DNA from: an uncultured Selenomonas sp.
GTDB lineage: Bacteria; Bacillota; Negativicutes; Selenomonadales; Selenomonadaceae
Direction of reading: 5' to 3'
Assembly: GCA_937915915.1 (NCBI GenBank)
Contig: CALGGN010000024.1
Coordinates: 1 to 5,960 of the forward strand
Length of the DNA: 5,960 nt
Part shown: positions 5,486 to 5,960 of the stretch, piece by piece
How positions within the stretch are numbered: the first letter of the stretch is position 1
Layout: each line of letters starts with the position of its first letter
The notes under the pieces: model-generated
The model's input: only the letters and a program-made list of their open reading frames with translations
Told to the model about the DNA's origin: nothing
The model's database searches: none
Program-made: the position numbers and the translations under genes

Positions 5486-5960
5486 ATGATGAGAGTTCTG
5501 GTAGTCGGAAATGGATTTGATTTGGCGCATTATTTACCTACGAAATATACAGATTTTCTTAAGGTAGCAGAGTCGGCACAAAAAGACTTCATACAAAATG
5601 ATGATGGCGATGCAGCTAAAGCGCAACAAAATAAGAAGCGGAAGGGGTTGTTAGGACAGCCCGTCTCGAATGAAAATTTGTTGCAAAGGGCAATCATGAG
5701 TGTAGTGATCAAGTTCAAAGAGTGCTTCATGGACCATATTAGTGAAGAATGGAAGACTGGGCGCATACAACAACCAGGAACGATTGATCATGGCGAGCTG
5801 ACGGACCGTATATTACGGTTGTTTGATAAAAAAATAAAAGAACTTGATAAATACAATTTGGCATGGGAAAGTTTACTTTTGAAGCAAAATATTTGGCTCC
5901 AATATTTTCTGGAAAGATATGATGATGTTAAACCTGAATTATTCATATTTCCCACAAATC
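5486..5960 (+). CDS. AbiH-family phage abortive-infection protein, N-terminal part (3' truncated by window edge)
   Basis: An open frame runs from ATG 5486 (a second ATG follows directly at 5489) to the window end: 158 visible codons with no stop. The start, MMRVLVVGNGFDLAHYLPTKYTDFL, closely matches the AbiH N-terminal signature (hydrophobic strand, GNGFDLAHxLPTxYxDFL). The remainder is hydrophilic and rich in Lys, Asp and Gln, with a WESLLLKQNIWLQYF stretch. AbiH proteins were described in lactococci as abortive-infection phage-resistance factors; their biochemical activity is not settled. AGGGGGA at 5476-5482 overlaps the preceding stop and serves as ribosome site; its spacing favours 5489 slightly. 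The gene begins 8 nt after the previous stop, so it can share that transcript. Its GC is about 38% (hand count 5521-5960) against about 57% upstream, pointing to separate acquisition. Confidence 0.82.
   Translation, partial: MMRVLVVGNGFDLAHYLPTKYTDFLKVAESAQKDFIQNDDGDAAKAQQNKKRKGLLGQPVSNENLLQRAIMSVVIKFKECFMDHISEEWKTGRIQQPGTIDHGELTDRILRLFDKKIKELDKYNLAWESLLLKQNIWLQYFLERYDDVKPELFIFPTN

Overview
The window is a single-strand (+) run of genes that looks like one cassette of a cell-surface polymer locus. It makes CDP-activated glycerol (or another alditol) and transfers alditol-phosphate. GC is about 57% in hand-counted samples of the cassette. The compact layout, strong AGGAGG-type ribosome sites and the flavour of the proteins suggest a Firmicute, most likely a Selenomonas-like member of the Negativicutes. 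That placement is inference only; no rRNA or marker gene is present.

Layout. 1-552 is the C-terminal part of a calcineurin-like metallophosphoesterase whose N-terminus lies outside the window. 553-664 is a 112-nt leader with a perfect 18-bp GC-rich palindrome, a second hairpin, and a GACGCAAAGC core that recalls c-di-GMP-I (GEMM) riboswitches. 665-2017 encodes a two-domain protein: a TagD-like cytidylyltransferase joined to a Gfo/Idh/MocA-type NAD(P) oxidoreductase. 2019-2789 encodes a cytoplasmic glycerophosphodiester phosphodiesterase. 2791-4020 encodes a CDP-glycerol glycerophosphotransferase (TagB/TagF family). From 4010 a second, divergent TagD-like cytidylyltransferase runs without a stop into the first residues of an asparagine-synthase-like ATP-pyrophosphatase. 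At a C9 tract (4619-4627) the reading frame breaks, and the rest of that domain continues in another frame to 5477. At 5486 an AT-rich gene (about 38% GC) with the N-terminal signature of AbiH phage-abortive-infection proteins starts and runs off the window.

How they may work together. The phosphodiesterase could release glycerol-phosphate. The two cytidylyltransferases could make CDP-alditols, the first perhaps after its own fused reductase has made the alditol-phosphate. The TagB/F-like enzyme would transfer alditol-phosphate to a glycan. The asparagine-synthase-like domain could add an amide or amine-derived group, but its substrate is unknown.

Most worth a second look: (i) the C9 frameshift, which is either a sequencing error or a phase-variable switch; (ii) the two different cytidylyltransferase fusions in one operon; (iii) the structured leader.
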